From contig JAEZJK010000074.1 of assembly GCA_023415835.1 (NCBI GenBank), forward strand, positions 1 to 26,284: a DNA stretch of 26,284 nt, written 5' to 3'. The notes under the pieces were generated by a model, which was not told where the DNA came from, did no database searches, and saw only the letters and a program-made list of their open reading frames with translations. A program made the position numbers and the translations under genes. The stretch's first letter is position 1; each line of letters begins with the position of its first letter. Shown here one piece after another: positions 15,268 to 22,313 of the stretch. This stretch comes from Bacillota bacterium. GTDB lineage: Bacteria; Bacillota; UBA4882; UBA8346.

Positions 15268-16854
15268 TTACCCGATAGACATATTTTGGGCAGTGGCTGC
15301 CACTAATTGATTGCTGCCAAGTTTTCTGGCCTGGAGCAATGCCGACTCTACCGCGTTTACTAAGGTTTTAATATTTTTCGCTTGAGCCGGATAGGAAGCA
15401 ATCCCAATCGAAACCGTAGTGGTAATCGGTCGGCCATCAATGATACTCGGACTATTAAGCACTTGGTTTTTTATTCTTTCGCCTAAGAATATTGCTTCAT
15501 CCAGCGTAGTTTGAGGTAAGATAATCATGAAAATATCCCGATCATAACGAGCGATTAAATCAGAGTTTCGGGTGGTTGTTTTAAAGATCTCCGCTAAATA
15601 CTTGATATGCATGAACCCTTGCGTATTACCATAAGTATTTTTAATCTCCCGGAAACAATCGGAATCAATCATCATTAAACTGCAGGATTGTTGGTAGCGT
15701 TCAGCCACTGCCAGGCAGTGTTCAAGCTGTTGGTAAAAGTAGCGCAGGTTTCCAACGCCTGTCAAATAGTCATTCACACCCAAATTGGCGGTGGTCCTAA
15801 ATAAATTGGCGTTAACCATTCCGATGGCTGCATATTCGCTCATGGTTTCCAAGATCAATTTGTCGTCCTTTGTCAAAGGACTGGTTTGAGAATCGCTTAA
15901 TAAAAAGAATAGACCCAAGAATTCCCCTTTAGACAAAATGGGAGAAGAAATCAGGAAATTATATTGTTCATCTAGAGGAGAGGCAGTATCTAAAATTTTG
16001 GCATTAATTTTTGAAAAGGCGATCTTTCGTTCGTTTAATGAATGGCCGAGCAGTCCGTCTCCAGGATGGACTTCTTTGCCGATTAATGTTTTAGGGATTC
16101 CTTTAGCGGCTTTGATCCGGTATGAATTATCACTCTCTATAGTGATGATTCCGACGACATTTGATTTCATCAGCTCACTAGTTTTTTGGACAATTAAATT
16201 TAATAATTTATCAAGTTCAAGTTCGCTGGTTATTTCTTTAGCGATTCGTGATAAAGTTTGAAGACGGAACAGCTGTTTTTTGGAATCCTCTTTTTCAAAG
16301 TGAATGGTTACGAGTATCTTTTTGATCTTCCATCCGATCATACTGACTAAAATAGCGATCAAATTAAAATTGAATAATAACAGGTAAAAATGTTGATATT
16401 GTTCCGGATTTAAATGATGGAAGACAGCGAAAGTATAACATATATTAACTAACAAAGAGAGGAGAATACTGGAAAGATAACCGCCGTAAAGGACATTGAC
16501 GATTATCCCAACCAAATAGAGTAAAAAACCTCCGGCAATAAGCTCATTCGGAAAAAGAAAAAATCCCAATGAAACTAATAGTATCTCGGGAAAGGAAAGG
16601 ATGGTATTGATCTTTCGGTAACAGAAAAAATTTGGGCCAAACCAGATCAATAATCCATAAACCAAAAAAAATAGAGGTGTTGCTAAATGGATAAAATGAG
16701 TAATAAGCCCAACAGCCTGGGCTCGATGGAAAATAAACCAATAGTTAAAAATGACAATTGCCAGTCGGGTTATAAGAATTGATCGCTCATTTAAGAGAAG
16801 ACCATTAAATTTTTTTAATTGGCTCCGAAGTCCGGATGACGGAATTTTCGTCAT
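15268..16854 (-). CDS. Membrane sensor protein with GAF domain and degenerate GGDEF domain
   Basis: About 528 aa. Residues about 28-185 form five to six hydrophobic helices. A GAF domain follows at about 205-350 (DKLLNLIVQKTSELMKSNVVGI, then GDGLLGHSLNERKIAF). The C-terminal domain at about 360-528 has the GGDEF fold: NDYLTGVGNLRYFYQQLE, MMIDSDCFREIKNTYG, then ARYDRDIFMIILPQT. Where active diguanylate cyclases have RYGGDEF, this has RYDRDIF, so cyclic-di-GMP synthesis is unlikely. It may bind nucleotide or relay a signal through dimerisation. The frame is open to a TTG at 16887 with no ribosome site. I prefer ATG 16854, with AAAGG about 11 bases upstream; GTG 16863 is an alternative. It is divergent from the flavoprotein gene. 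The ligand is unknown. Confidence 0.8.
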   Translation of the reverse strand: MTKIPSSGLRSQLKKFNGLLLNERSILITRLAIVIFNYWFIFHRAQAVGLITHFIHLATPLFFLVYGLLIWFGPNFFCYRKINTILSFPEILLVSLGFFLFPNELIAGGFLLYLVGIIVNVLYGGYLSSILLSLLVNICYTFAVFHHLNPEQYQHFYLLLFNFNLIAILVSMIGWKIKKILVTIHFEKEDSKKQLFRLQTLSRIAKEITSELELDKLLNLIVQKTSELMKSNVVGIITIESDNSYRIKAAKGIPKTLIGKEVHPGDGLLGHSLNERKIAFSKINAKILDTASPLDEQYNFLISSPILSKGEFLGLFFLLSDSQTSPLTKDDKLILETMSEYAAIGMVNANLFRTTANLGVNDYLTGVGNLRYFYQQLEHCLAVAERYQQSCSLMMIDSDCFREIKNTYGNTQGFMHIKYLAEIFKTTTRNSDLIARYDRDIFMIILPQTTLDEAIFLGERIKNQVLNSPSIIDGRPITTTVSIGIASYPAQAKNIKTLVNAVESALLQARKLGSNQLVAATAQNMSIG

Positions 16855-16995
16855 CCCGAACACGACCTTTCTCTTTCTAAATAACAATAAAGGATTTTAT
16901 TATGAAAAGCCAAACTTAAGATGAATTCGTTAGATGGGTGAATTATTCCTGTTATCTTTTAATAAAAAAATAAAAAATTTTAGGAGGTATTAAGA

Positions 16996-17853
16996 GTGTA
17001 CGATATTGCTATTGTTGGCGGAGGTCCGGCTGGATTGAGCGCTGCTGTAAACGCCTGTCGGCGTAACAAGAAAGCAGTGGTAATCTCCAAGGAGGATCAG
17101 AGTTCTAAAATTCTCCAAGCCCATTTAATCGATAACTATTTGGGGCTGCCCGAGATTAGCGGCCTGGAGTTAGGCCGAAGGATGAAGGAGCATGCTCTGG
17201 CGCTGGGAACGGACTTTCAAAAGGATGAGATTCAGTCATTTTATCAGGATGGCCGAAGCTTTACATTGATTGGCCGTGAAAATGCTTTTGAAGCAGCTAC
17301 TGTTATTCTGTCGGTGGGTATAGCTTTAGGGAAAGCAATTAATGGTGAATCGGATTTTGTTGGCCGTGGAGTAAGTTACTGCGCTACCTGCGACGGAATG
17401 TTTTTTAGAGGAAAGGATGTGGCTTTAATCGGTTATATTCCCGAAGCTGAGACGGAAGTGAACTTTTTAGCGGAAGTCTGCCAAAAAGTATATTTTCTAC
17501 CACAGTATAGTTTTATGGGGGAACTAAACCCGAAAATCGAACTATGGAAGGGAAAACCGTTAAGTATTTTAGGCAACGAGAAGGTGGAGTCGTTAGAAAC
17601 CAATAATGGCGTCTTGACAGTTGACGGTATTTTTATTGAACGGGCAGGACGTCCTGCTGATCAACTTATTGAAGGGTTGAAGGTGGACAACGGTTTTATT
17701 GTTATAGATGCTGATCAAGCTACTAATATTGCCGGAGTGTTCGCAGCCGGCGATTGCGTTGGGAAGCCCTGGCAGATCGGCAAGGCAATTGGACAGGGAC
17801 AAGTTGCCGCATTATCAGCGGTCCATTATCTGGAAACATTATCTGATACGTAA
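16996..17853 (+). CDS. Thioredoxin-reductase-like flavoprotein without NADPH-binding motifs, probably ferredoxin-dependent (FFTR-type)
   Basis: 285-aa FAD protein of the TrxB fold. FAD-binding GGGPAGLSAA is at 8-17. The redox-active pair Cys129-Cys132 is in YCATCDGMFF. The C-terminal FAD contact is AGDCVGKPWQIGKAIGQGQVAA. In NADPH-dependent TrxB the second Rossmann motif is GxGxxA followed by a HRRxxxR loop. Here the matching stretch is VALIGYIPEAETEVNFLAE, and the HRR loop is replaced by YFLPQYSFMGEL, so NADPH binding is not expected. Ferredoxin-dependent flavin thioredoxin reductases of clostridia show these losses and a similar KPWQ-type C-terminus. The inferred role is passing electrons from reduced ferredoxin to a thioredoxin. 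GTG 16996 has GGAGG eight bases upstream. No thioredoxin gene is adjacent. Confidence 0.78.
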   Translation: MYDIAIVGGGPAGLSAAVNACRRNKKAVVISKEDQSSKILQAHLIDNYLGLPEISGLELGRRMKEHALALGTDFQKDEIQSFYQDGRSFTLIGRENAFEAATVILSVGIALGKAINGESDFVGRGVSYCATCDGMFFRGKDVALIGYIPEAETEVNFLAEVCQKVYFLPQYSFMGELNPKIELWKGKPLSILGNEKVESLETNNGVLTVDGIFIERAGRPADQLIEGLKVDNGFIVIDADQATNIAGVFAAGDCVGKPWQIGKAIGQGQVAALSAVHYLETLSDT

Positions 17854-17919
17854 CCATCCGTAATCATTCAGGGAATAGATCTAAATCATCTCTGCCATAG
17901 TATTACCTACAATTACCTG

Positions 17920-17980
17920 TTGAGAGTATTAAATCTATTGATATAATGTTAATAAAGGTTTAAATATTGATTAATATTTA
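17920..17980 (+). promoter_or_regulatory. Sigma-A promoter and palindrome upstream of the GH13 gene
   Basis: TTGAGA at 17920-17925 and TATAAT at 17942-17947 are separated by 16 bases. TAAATATT at 17961-17968 and AATATTTA at 17973-17980 form an 8-bp palindrome near the likely start point, possibly an operator. The transcript would have a leader of about 160 nt in which I see no known riboswitch. Confidence 0.6.
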
Positions 17981-18116
17981 ATCATGTATTGGTTTCCCTG
18001 GTCGATCATAACCAAATCCCAAAAGTATTCTTTCATGAACTGTGCAAACCTTTGAGTTTCGCAATTGGTGATATTTTTTTACCATTTGCATTACAAATTT
18101 AGCAGAGGTGATAAAT

Positions 18117-19550
18117 TTGACTCAACCGGGATATGCGGATAATAAAGAATTCACGGACCCCTCTAAGGCATCGGTTTCCAATCTGCCGCCGTCTTGGGCC
18201 GCAAAGTCCATCTTTTATCAAATTTTCCCGGATCGTTTTTGCAATGGTGATCCCAGTAATGATCCAGATAATAAAGTTAATTGGGATGATCAACCTTCCT
18301 GTTACAATTTTTTCGGTGGCGATCTCAAAGGTGTTATTAAACAGATCCCTTATTTGAAACAATTGGGAGTTACTGCGCTCTACTTGAACCCGATTTTTGA
18401 TTCTCCATCCAACCATAAATACGATACCAGGGACTATCTGAAAATAGCGCCGGAGTTTGGCGATTTATGGACTTTCAAACATTTGGTGGAACAACTTCAC
18501 CAGGAAGGGATGAAAGTAATTATCGACGGTGTTTTTAATCATACCGGCGATACTTTTTGGGCGTTTCAAGATATCGTTAAACGGGGTGATAATTCTCGTT
18601 TTAAAGACTGGTACTATTGCCGAGGGTTCCCGATTGTCCAAGGACATTCTCCTAACTATGAGTGTTGGTGGAACTTCGGTACGCTTCCGAAACTAAACCA
18701 TTACAATCCTGAGGTAGTCCGCTACTTGCTCAGGGTGGTCTCTTTTTGGACCAGCATTGGGATTGATGGCTGGCGGTTGGATGTTCCCAATGAGGTCCAT
18801 ATGGACTTTTGGAGGGTTTTCCGGCAATTGGTGCGGTCGATTAATCCTGAAGCTTATATTGTAGGCGAGATTTGGGATGATCCACGCGGATGGCTTACCG
18901 GGGACACTTGTGACGCGGTAATGAATTATAAATGGCGGGAAGCTGCAATTCGTTATTTTGCCTACGGAGAAACCTCAGCCGAGCAATTTAGGATGGAGTT
19001 AGCGGGAAACCGTCACAATTTACCGTGGGAATATATTATCAGCGCTTATAATCTACTTGGCAGCCATGATACGCCTCGTTTTTTAACTGTTTGCGGTCAG
19101 GATCGGCGCAAGATGCAAGCGGCGTTGGCATTTCAATTTACCTATCCCGGGGTGCCTGCTTTGTATTACGGCGATGAAATAGGTATTTGTGGCGATAAGG
19201 ATCCGGATTGCCGGAAAACAATGCGGTGGGATGAGAACAAACAGGATCAAATGATCCTTGAAACCACCAAAAAACTGGCTAAATTACGGCAGCAGTACCA
19301 ATCGTTACAAAGCGGTTCTTACCATGATCTATATCTGGGAGACGGTCTATTTGGTTTTGTTAGGACCGGTAGAAACGAACAAATTTTAGCCTGTTTCAAT
19401 ATGACCAGGGATTGTCGGCTGTTGGAAGTGCCTCAGGAATGGAATAACGGTTGGGAACCGATCTATGCCTCGGGATGCAGCCTGTCCGGATTGAGTTATC
19501 CGGAGATTCCGTCAACCGGAGTTCGGATTTTTAAACGGGATGTAAAATAA
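18117..19550 (+). CDS. GH13 alpha-glucan hydrolase (cyclomaltodextrinase/neopullulanase-like), no N-terminal CBM34
   Basis: 477-aa cytosolic alpha-amylase-superfamily enzyme. The four conserved regions are present: DGVFNHTGD (about 138-145), GIDGWRLDVPNEV with nucleophile Asp222, VGEIWDDP with acid/base Glu251, and GSHDTPRF with Asp318. The sequence between them, such as YLNPIFDSPSNHKYDTRDY, resembles neopullulanase, cyclomaltodextrinase and maltogenic amylase. Those enzymes have an extra N-terminal CBM34 domain and are near 585 aa. Here the barrel starts almost at once (PPSWAAKSIFYQIFPDRF). No signal peptide is seen. I chose TTG 18117 because AGAGGTG at 18104-18110 then sits six bases upstream. 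The in-frame GTG 18108 lies within that ribosome site. The stop codon is inside an inverted repeat arm. Substrate specificity is uncertain. Confidence 0.85.
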   Translation: MTQPGYADNKEFTDPSKASVSNLPPSWAAKSIFYQIFPDRFCNGDPSNDPDNKVNWDDQPSCYNFFGGDLKGVIKQIPYLKQLGVTALYLNPIFDSPSNHKYDTRDYLKIAPEFGDLWTFKHLVEQLHQEGMKVIIDGVFNHTGDTFWAFQDIVKRGDNSRFKDWYYCRGFPIVQGHSPNYECWWNFGTLPKLNHYNPEVVRYLLRVVSFWTSIGIDGWRLDVPNEVHMDFWRVFRQLVRSINPEAYIVGEIWDDPRGWLTGDTCDAVMNYKWREAAIRYFAYGETSAEQFRMELAGNRHNLPWEYIISAYNLLGSHDTPRFLTVCGQDRRKMQAALAFQFTYPGVPALYYGDEIGICGDKDPDCRKTMRWDENKQDQMILETTKKLAKLRQQYQSLQSGSYHDLYLGDGLFGFVRTGRNEQILACFNMTRDCRLLEVPQEWNNGWEPIYASGCSLSGLSYPEIPSTGVRIFKRDVK

Positions 19551-19684
19551 GGCGTAAGGCGTGAGTATAGGCCAAACGGCAATAGTTTTTCCTGTTTATA
19601 AATATTGGCAAATATTGGAATGCTAGATAAGGAATATAAGATTGGCTATAGTATTCACCAGTGCTTATCACGCCTTACACCTTA
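19548..19684. repeat. Inverted-repeat element with heptad arms (GGCGTAA type)
   Basis: TAAGGCGTAAGGCGTGA at 19548-19564 and its inverted partner at 19668-19684 match at 16 of 17 positions. The left arm reads as degenerate heptads (GGCGTAA, GGCGTGA, GTATAGG). The spacer also contains TATAGGCC/GGCTATA partners at 19567-19574 and 19644-19650. It fills the gap between the GH13 stop codon, which lies in the arm, and the tRNA promoter. Confidence 0.7.
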
Positions 19685-19695
19685 ACAGATTTTAT

Positions 19696-19725
19696 TTGAC
19701 ATTCTTCGCGTTTTTGTGGTAAAAT
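19696..19725 (+). promoter_or_regulatory. Sigma-A promoter of tRNA-His
   Basis: TTGACA at 19696-19701 and TAAAAT at 19720-19725 are separated by 18 bases. The predicted start falls about 10 bases before the tRNA. Confidence 0.85.
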
Positions 19726-19740
19726 AGCTTTTGCACAGAT

Positions 19741-19818
19741 GGTGGACGTAGCTCAGTTGGTTAGAGCGCCAGGTTGTGGCCCTGGAGGTCGTGGGTTCGA
19801 CTCCCATCGTTCACCCCA
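19741..19818 (+). tRNA. tRNA-His (anticodon GTG)
   Basis: A complete cloverleaf. The acceptor arm pairs GTGGACG (19742-19748) with CGTTCAC (19808-19814). The D arm is GCTC/GAGC. The anticodon stem CCAGG/CCTGG carries loop TTGTGGC with anticodon GTG, and the T arm carries TTCGACT. G at 19741 pairs with the discriminator C at 19815, the G-1:C73 pair that identifies tRNA-His. CCA is encoded at 19816-19818. It is a single tRNA with its own promoter and terminator. Confidence 0.97.
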
Positions 19819-19832
19819 AATATGTAGAGAAT

Positions 19833-19858
19833 GAGGGACATCGAGTCCCTCTTTTTTT
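19833..19858 (+). terminator. Terminator of tRNA-His
   Basis: GAGGGAC at 19833-19839 and GTCCCTC at 19845-19851 form a perfect 7-bp stem with a 5-nt loop, followed by seven T. Confidence 0.95.
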
Positions 19859-19876
19859 ATTGGTTTGTCATTAAAA

Positions 19877-19926
19877 ATTAGGTTATGATAGACTATAAAT
19901 GCTATTACAATAATTTATAACCTAAT
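19877..19926. promoter_or_regulatory. Inverted repeat upstream of the UPF0016 gene
   Basis: ATTAGGTTAT at 19877-19886 and ATAACCTAAT at 19917-19926 match exactly in inverted orientation across 30 bases, ending 24 bp before the start codon. UPF0016 genes are often under yybP-ykoY manganese riboswitch control, but I do not see that riboswitch's conserved core. This may be a stem or operator instead. Confidence 0.45.
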
Positions 19927-19949
19927 ATACATACCGGGGGGCTTTATAG

Positions 19950-20252
19950 ATGAGAAACATCCTGAATTGGCAAGTTTTTGTCCTAACCTTTAGCACACTC
20001 TTCATTGCTGAAATGGGAGACAAAACTCAACTGGCGGTCTTTACGCTAGTCACCGAATCGAAGCAGCCATTTTCAGTCTTCTTAGGCGCTAGCCTGGCTT
20101 TGGCAGTGGTAACTCTAATCGGGGTCATTTTTGGCGGGCTCGTTGCCAAAATTGTGCCGCCGCAATACCTAAAGATCGGCGCTGGAATATTGTTTGTGGG
20201 GATTGGTTTTTATACTTTATGGGAGGCTTTTTCCGGTATGATGGCGCAATAA
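19950..20252 (+). CDS. UPF0016/GDT1 (TMEM165) family cation transporter, single-domain
   Basis: 100-aa integral membrane protein. It carries one copy of the family signature E-x-G-D-K-(S/T), here AEMGDKTQLAVF at residues 20-31. Three hydrophobic helices follow the motif pattern, ending YLKIGAGILFVGIGFYTLWEAF. Full-length members (about 200 aa) have two such halves, and single-domain bacterial forms are thought to pair up. Characterised relatives such as MneA and GDT1 export or exchange Mn2+ or Ca2+, so manganese export is a reasonable expectation here. ATG 19950 follows a G-rich ribosome site, GGGGGG, about eight bases upstream. It probably leads an operon with the next two genes, at gaps of 29 and 25 bp. 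Confidence 0.88.
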   Translation: MRNILNWQVFVLTFSTLFIAEMGDKTQLAVFTLVTESKQPFSVFLGASLALAVVTLIGVIFGGLVAKIVPPQYLKIGAGILFVGIGFYTLWEAFSGMMAQ

Positions 20253-20281
20253 ATTTGATTTGATTAGAGGTGTGACTTTAG

Positions 20282-20755
20282 ATGACTAGATCCGATTGGT
20301 TACTTGTAGCCATAGTAGCATCGGCCCCATTTCTTTTAATGGGGCTTCGGTTGTTGCTGGTCTCCGGGGAACAAATCCGAGTTCGGGTCGGATTGAAAGG
20401 CAAAACTGTCCGGGTAATCAATCTGGAAGCAGTTGACGGTAGTGTGGCCACGGTACCTTTTGAACGGGGCAAGGCTCAATTAGAAGTAAAACAAGGGGCA
20501 ATCCGCCTTTTACCGATGCCGGGTTCGATTTGCCCGCGCAAAATATGCTCCCATACAGGATGGATTAGACGGCCGGGTGAGTCGATTATCTGTGTAATGA
20601 ACCGGTTGGTAATCCGGTTGACCGGAGAGGCGCCGGGTAGGTTGATGCAGTTACTAATTAAACGGGTGGTCCGAGGAAGGGGAATGCGGAAGACTGACCC
20701 CTGTATCCCGGCTACTTTCTTTCCTGGTTCCAAATCCGATGCTTTTTGCATATGA
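20282..20755 (+). CDS. NusG domain II-containing protein (membrane-anchored)
   Basis: 157 aa. Residues about 6-25 form one hydrophobic helix (LLVAIVASAPFLLMGLRLLL). A small beta domain follows with the NusG_II (DUF) pattern GSICPRKICSHTGWIRRPGESIICVMNRLVIRLTG, in which CPRKIC and the later Cys are conserved. Members of this family usually sit next to Gx/heptaprenyl synthase-type genes, and their function is not established. Here the partner genes are a GDT1-like transporter and a PRC-barrel protein. The basic C-terminal tail after residue about 118 is longer than I expect and looks disordered. An AGAGGTG ribosome site lies about nine bases before ATG 20282. Confidence 0.75.
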   Translation: MTRSDWLLVAIVASAPFLLMGLRLLLVSGEQIRVRVGLKGKTVRVINLEAVDGSVATVPFERGKAQLEVKQGAIRLLPMPGSICPRKICSHTGWIRRPGESIICVMNRLVIRLTGEAPGRLMQLLIKRVVRGRGMRKTDPCIPATFFPGSKSDAFCI

Positions 20756-20780
20756 TCATTGTTGAAAGGGGCGGGTTTGG

Positions 20781-21056
20781 TTGTTGACTAAAACCTCAGA
20801 ATTAAGGGAACGCGAGGTTGTTAACATCTTGGACGGCAAACGGCTCGGGCTTGCCAGCGACCTGGAGATTGAAGCGGAAACGGGCAGGATAAAGGCGATT
20901 ATCGTTCCCGGACCGGGCAAGTTTTTATGGTTGTTTGGCAAAAGCGAAGACTTTATCATTCCCTGGGAACGGATCAAAAAAATCGGGATCGATGTTATTT
21001 TGGTAGACGCCCCCAACTATGTCGAAGATCAATCCACAGTGGTCAGTTTTGGGTAA
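20781..21056 (+). CDS. YlmC/YmxH-family PRC-barrel protein
   Basis: 91-aa small beta-barrel protein. KTSELREREVVNILDGKRLGLASDLEIEAETGRIKAIIVPGPG and DFIIPWERIKKIGIDVILVD are the standard YlmC/YmxH pattern. These proteins are conserved in spore-forming Firmicutes, often near sporulation or cell-division genes, with no settled molecular function. The start is TTG 20781 (or TTG 20784) after AAAGGGG at 20766-20771. A terminator at 21086-21116 closes the operon. Confidence 0.88.
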   Translation: MLTKTSELREREVVNILDGKRLGLASDLEIEAETGRIKAIIVPGPGKFLWLFGKSEDFIIPWERIKKIGIDVILVDAPNYVEDQSTVVSFG

Positions 21057-21085
21057 CTATTCAGAAATTAATGTTACGTAACTTC

Positions 21086-21116
21086 AGTCAACCAAAAGGT
21101 TGGCTTTGTTTTTTTA
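21086..21116 (+). terminator. Terminator after the YlmC/YmxH-like gene
   Basis: AGTCAACC at 21086-21093 pairs with GGTTGGCT at 21098-21105 (one G-T pair) across an AAAA loop, followed by TTGTTTTTTT. Confidence 0.88.
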
Positions 21117-21127
21117 GTAAAACACGA

Positions 21128-21275
21128 AGCGTGAGGCGCTAGATGAGACGCGTTATACATGGGATGTTCAGGTTACTTTTGTCAAATACGTGCTTCTATA
21201 ATAAGTAGTTTTTGGATGAAGCATTATATCTATTTCATCTTTAATTTACAAACGCAATAACTTGCGCCTCTCGCT
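21128..21275. repeat. Inverted-repeat element with heptad arms (TGAGGCG type)
   Basis: AGCGTGAGGCGC at 21128-21139 and its inverted partner at 21264-21275 match at 11 of 12 positions. The left side reads as heptads CGAAGCG, TGAGGCG, then CTAGATG, AGACGCG. The 124-bp spacer is AT-rich and holds no gene. It lies between a terminator and the Cof-type gene. Confidence 0.6.
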
Positions 21276-21337
21276 CCTAAGCAATAATTTGACTCACCCC
21301 GGAATCTATGTTAGATTTAAACCTAAAGGAGTTAATT

Positions 21338-22174
21338 ATGAATTTTAAATGTTTTAAACTTGCGGTTTTTGACTTGGACGGCACGTTAGTCGAATATGGT
21401 TCGGATCTAATAACACCAGCCATTCGGGAAACTATCAATACGCTTCATGAAAATAATACCCTTACCACTATCGCTACCGGACGGAGTTGGAAACAAACCA
21501 GAACCCTGGTGGAGGAACTTAAGATTCGGATACCGGTCATCGTTCAGACCGGAGCAATAATCATCGACCCTTTGACCGGGAAGGTATTAAAATCACAGCC
21601 TCTGAGAGCCGCTCTTGAAAGAAAGCTCCATGGAATAATCGACATTTCCCAGGTGGATCAGTTCTGCCTTTTGGAAACTGGGACTTTTTTCGCTACCAGG
21701 CTTTCAACTTCCGGAGGGAAATGGGTATTTAATAATGAGGACTGCCGTTTAGCGGCAATGGATCAAGGGCAACAATCAGTCATCAAGCACCTTTTTATTG
21801 GTTCCGAGGCCGTGATAAGGCCGCTGGCGAAACTAGCCGAAGAACTTAAGCCAACCCCGAATACCATACTGTGGCCGCCCGATCTGAAAACCGATGATTG
21901 GTTTTTGGAGGTATTTGACCCATTAGCCTCTAAAGGTCGAGCTTTAAGTTGGTTGGCTGAGTATCTGGGATTGGCACTAAAAGAGATTATCGCTTTCGGT
22001 GATGGTTATAACGATTTGGATCTGTTGCAAACAGCCGGTTATGGAGTGGCGATGCATGGCGCTCCGCAAGAACTAATCGAACAAGCCGACTTAGTTATTC
22101 CTGGGGCAGCAGAGGAAGGAATCGCCCGCTTGTTCCGGGGCGAACCGGTTGGCGTTAAAACAAAAGCAAGCTGA
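21338..22174 (+). CDS. Cof-type HAD-IIB family phosphatase
   Basis: 278-aa cytosolic phosphatase of sugar phosphates or flavin/coenzyme phosphates. Motif I is FDLDGTL (nucleophile and acid/base Asp). The IIB cap domain lies between about 85 and 190. Motif IV is IAFGDGYNDLDLL, with GYGVAMHGAPQELIEQADLV after it, all in the Cof/YidA pattern. ATG 21338 has AAAGGAG at 21325-21331 six bases upstream. The same frame opens at ATG 21308, but this ATG has no ribosome site and would put the site inside the gene. The substrate cannot be read, since these enzymes are promiscuous. A short intergenic repeat region separates it from the PHP-domain gene. Confidence 0.9.
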   Translation: MNFKCFKLAVFDLDGTLVEYGSDLITPAIRETINTLHENNTLTTIATGRSWKQTRTLVEELKIRIPVIVQTGAIIIDPLTGKVLKSQPLRAALERKLHGIIDISQVDQFCLLETGTFFATRLSTSGGKWVFNNEDCRLAAMDQGQQSVIKHLFIGSEAVIRPLAKLAEELKPTPNTILWPPDLKTDDWFLEVFDPLASKGRALSWLAEYLGLALKEIIAFGDGYNDLDLLQTAGYGVAMHGAPQELIEQADLVIPGAAEEGIARLFRGEPVGVKTKAS

Positions 22175-22225
22175 ATCGGTTTTTTAGGATACTTTAATTA
22201 TGAAGTTTGATTGCAAGTTTAGTTC

Positions 22226-22287
22226 CTAGTTTCCAGAAGGCAAAAATAATTATCAAGAATAACTGCTAGCTGTGGACTGGAAACTGG
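22226..22287. repeat. Inverted-repeat element with heptad arms (CTGGAAA type)
   Basis: CTAGTTTCCAG at 22226-22236 pairs with CTGGAAACTGG at 22277-22287 at 10 of 11 positions (the nine bases AGTTTCCAG exact). The right side reads as heptads CTGGAAA, CTGGAAA, CTTATAA. The left side reads AGTTCCT, AGTTTCC. It lies just before the PHP gene's ribosome site. Confidence 0.65.
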
Positions 22288-22313
22288 AAACTTATAAGCA
22301 ACCGGAGGTTAGT

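Noticed and set aside
21143..21208. Short ORF of about 21 codons in the gap before the Cof-type gene
   Set aside because: No ribosome site, and it lies inside the heptad inverted-repeat region.
22272..22313. GTG 22272 as start of the PHP-domain gene
   Set aside because: It lies inside the inverted-repeat arm, while ATG 22314 has CGGAGG at the right distance.
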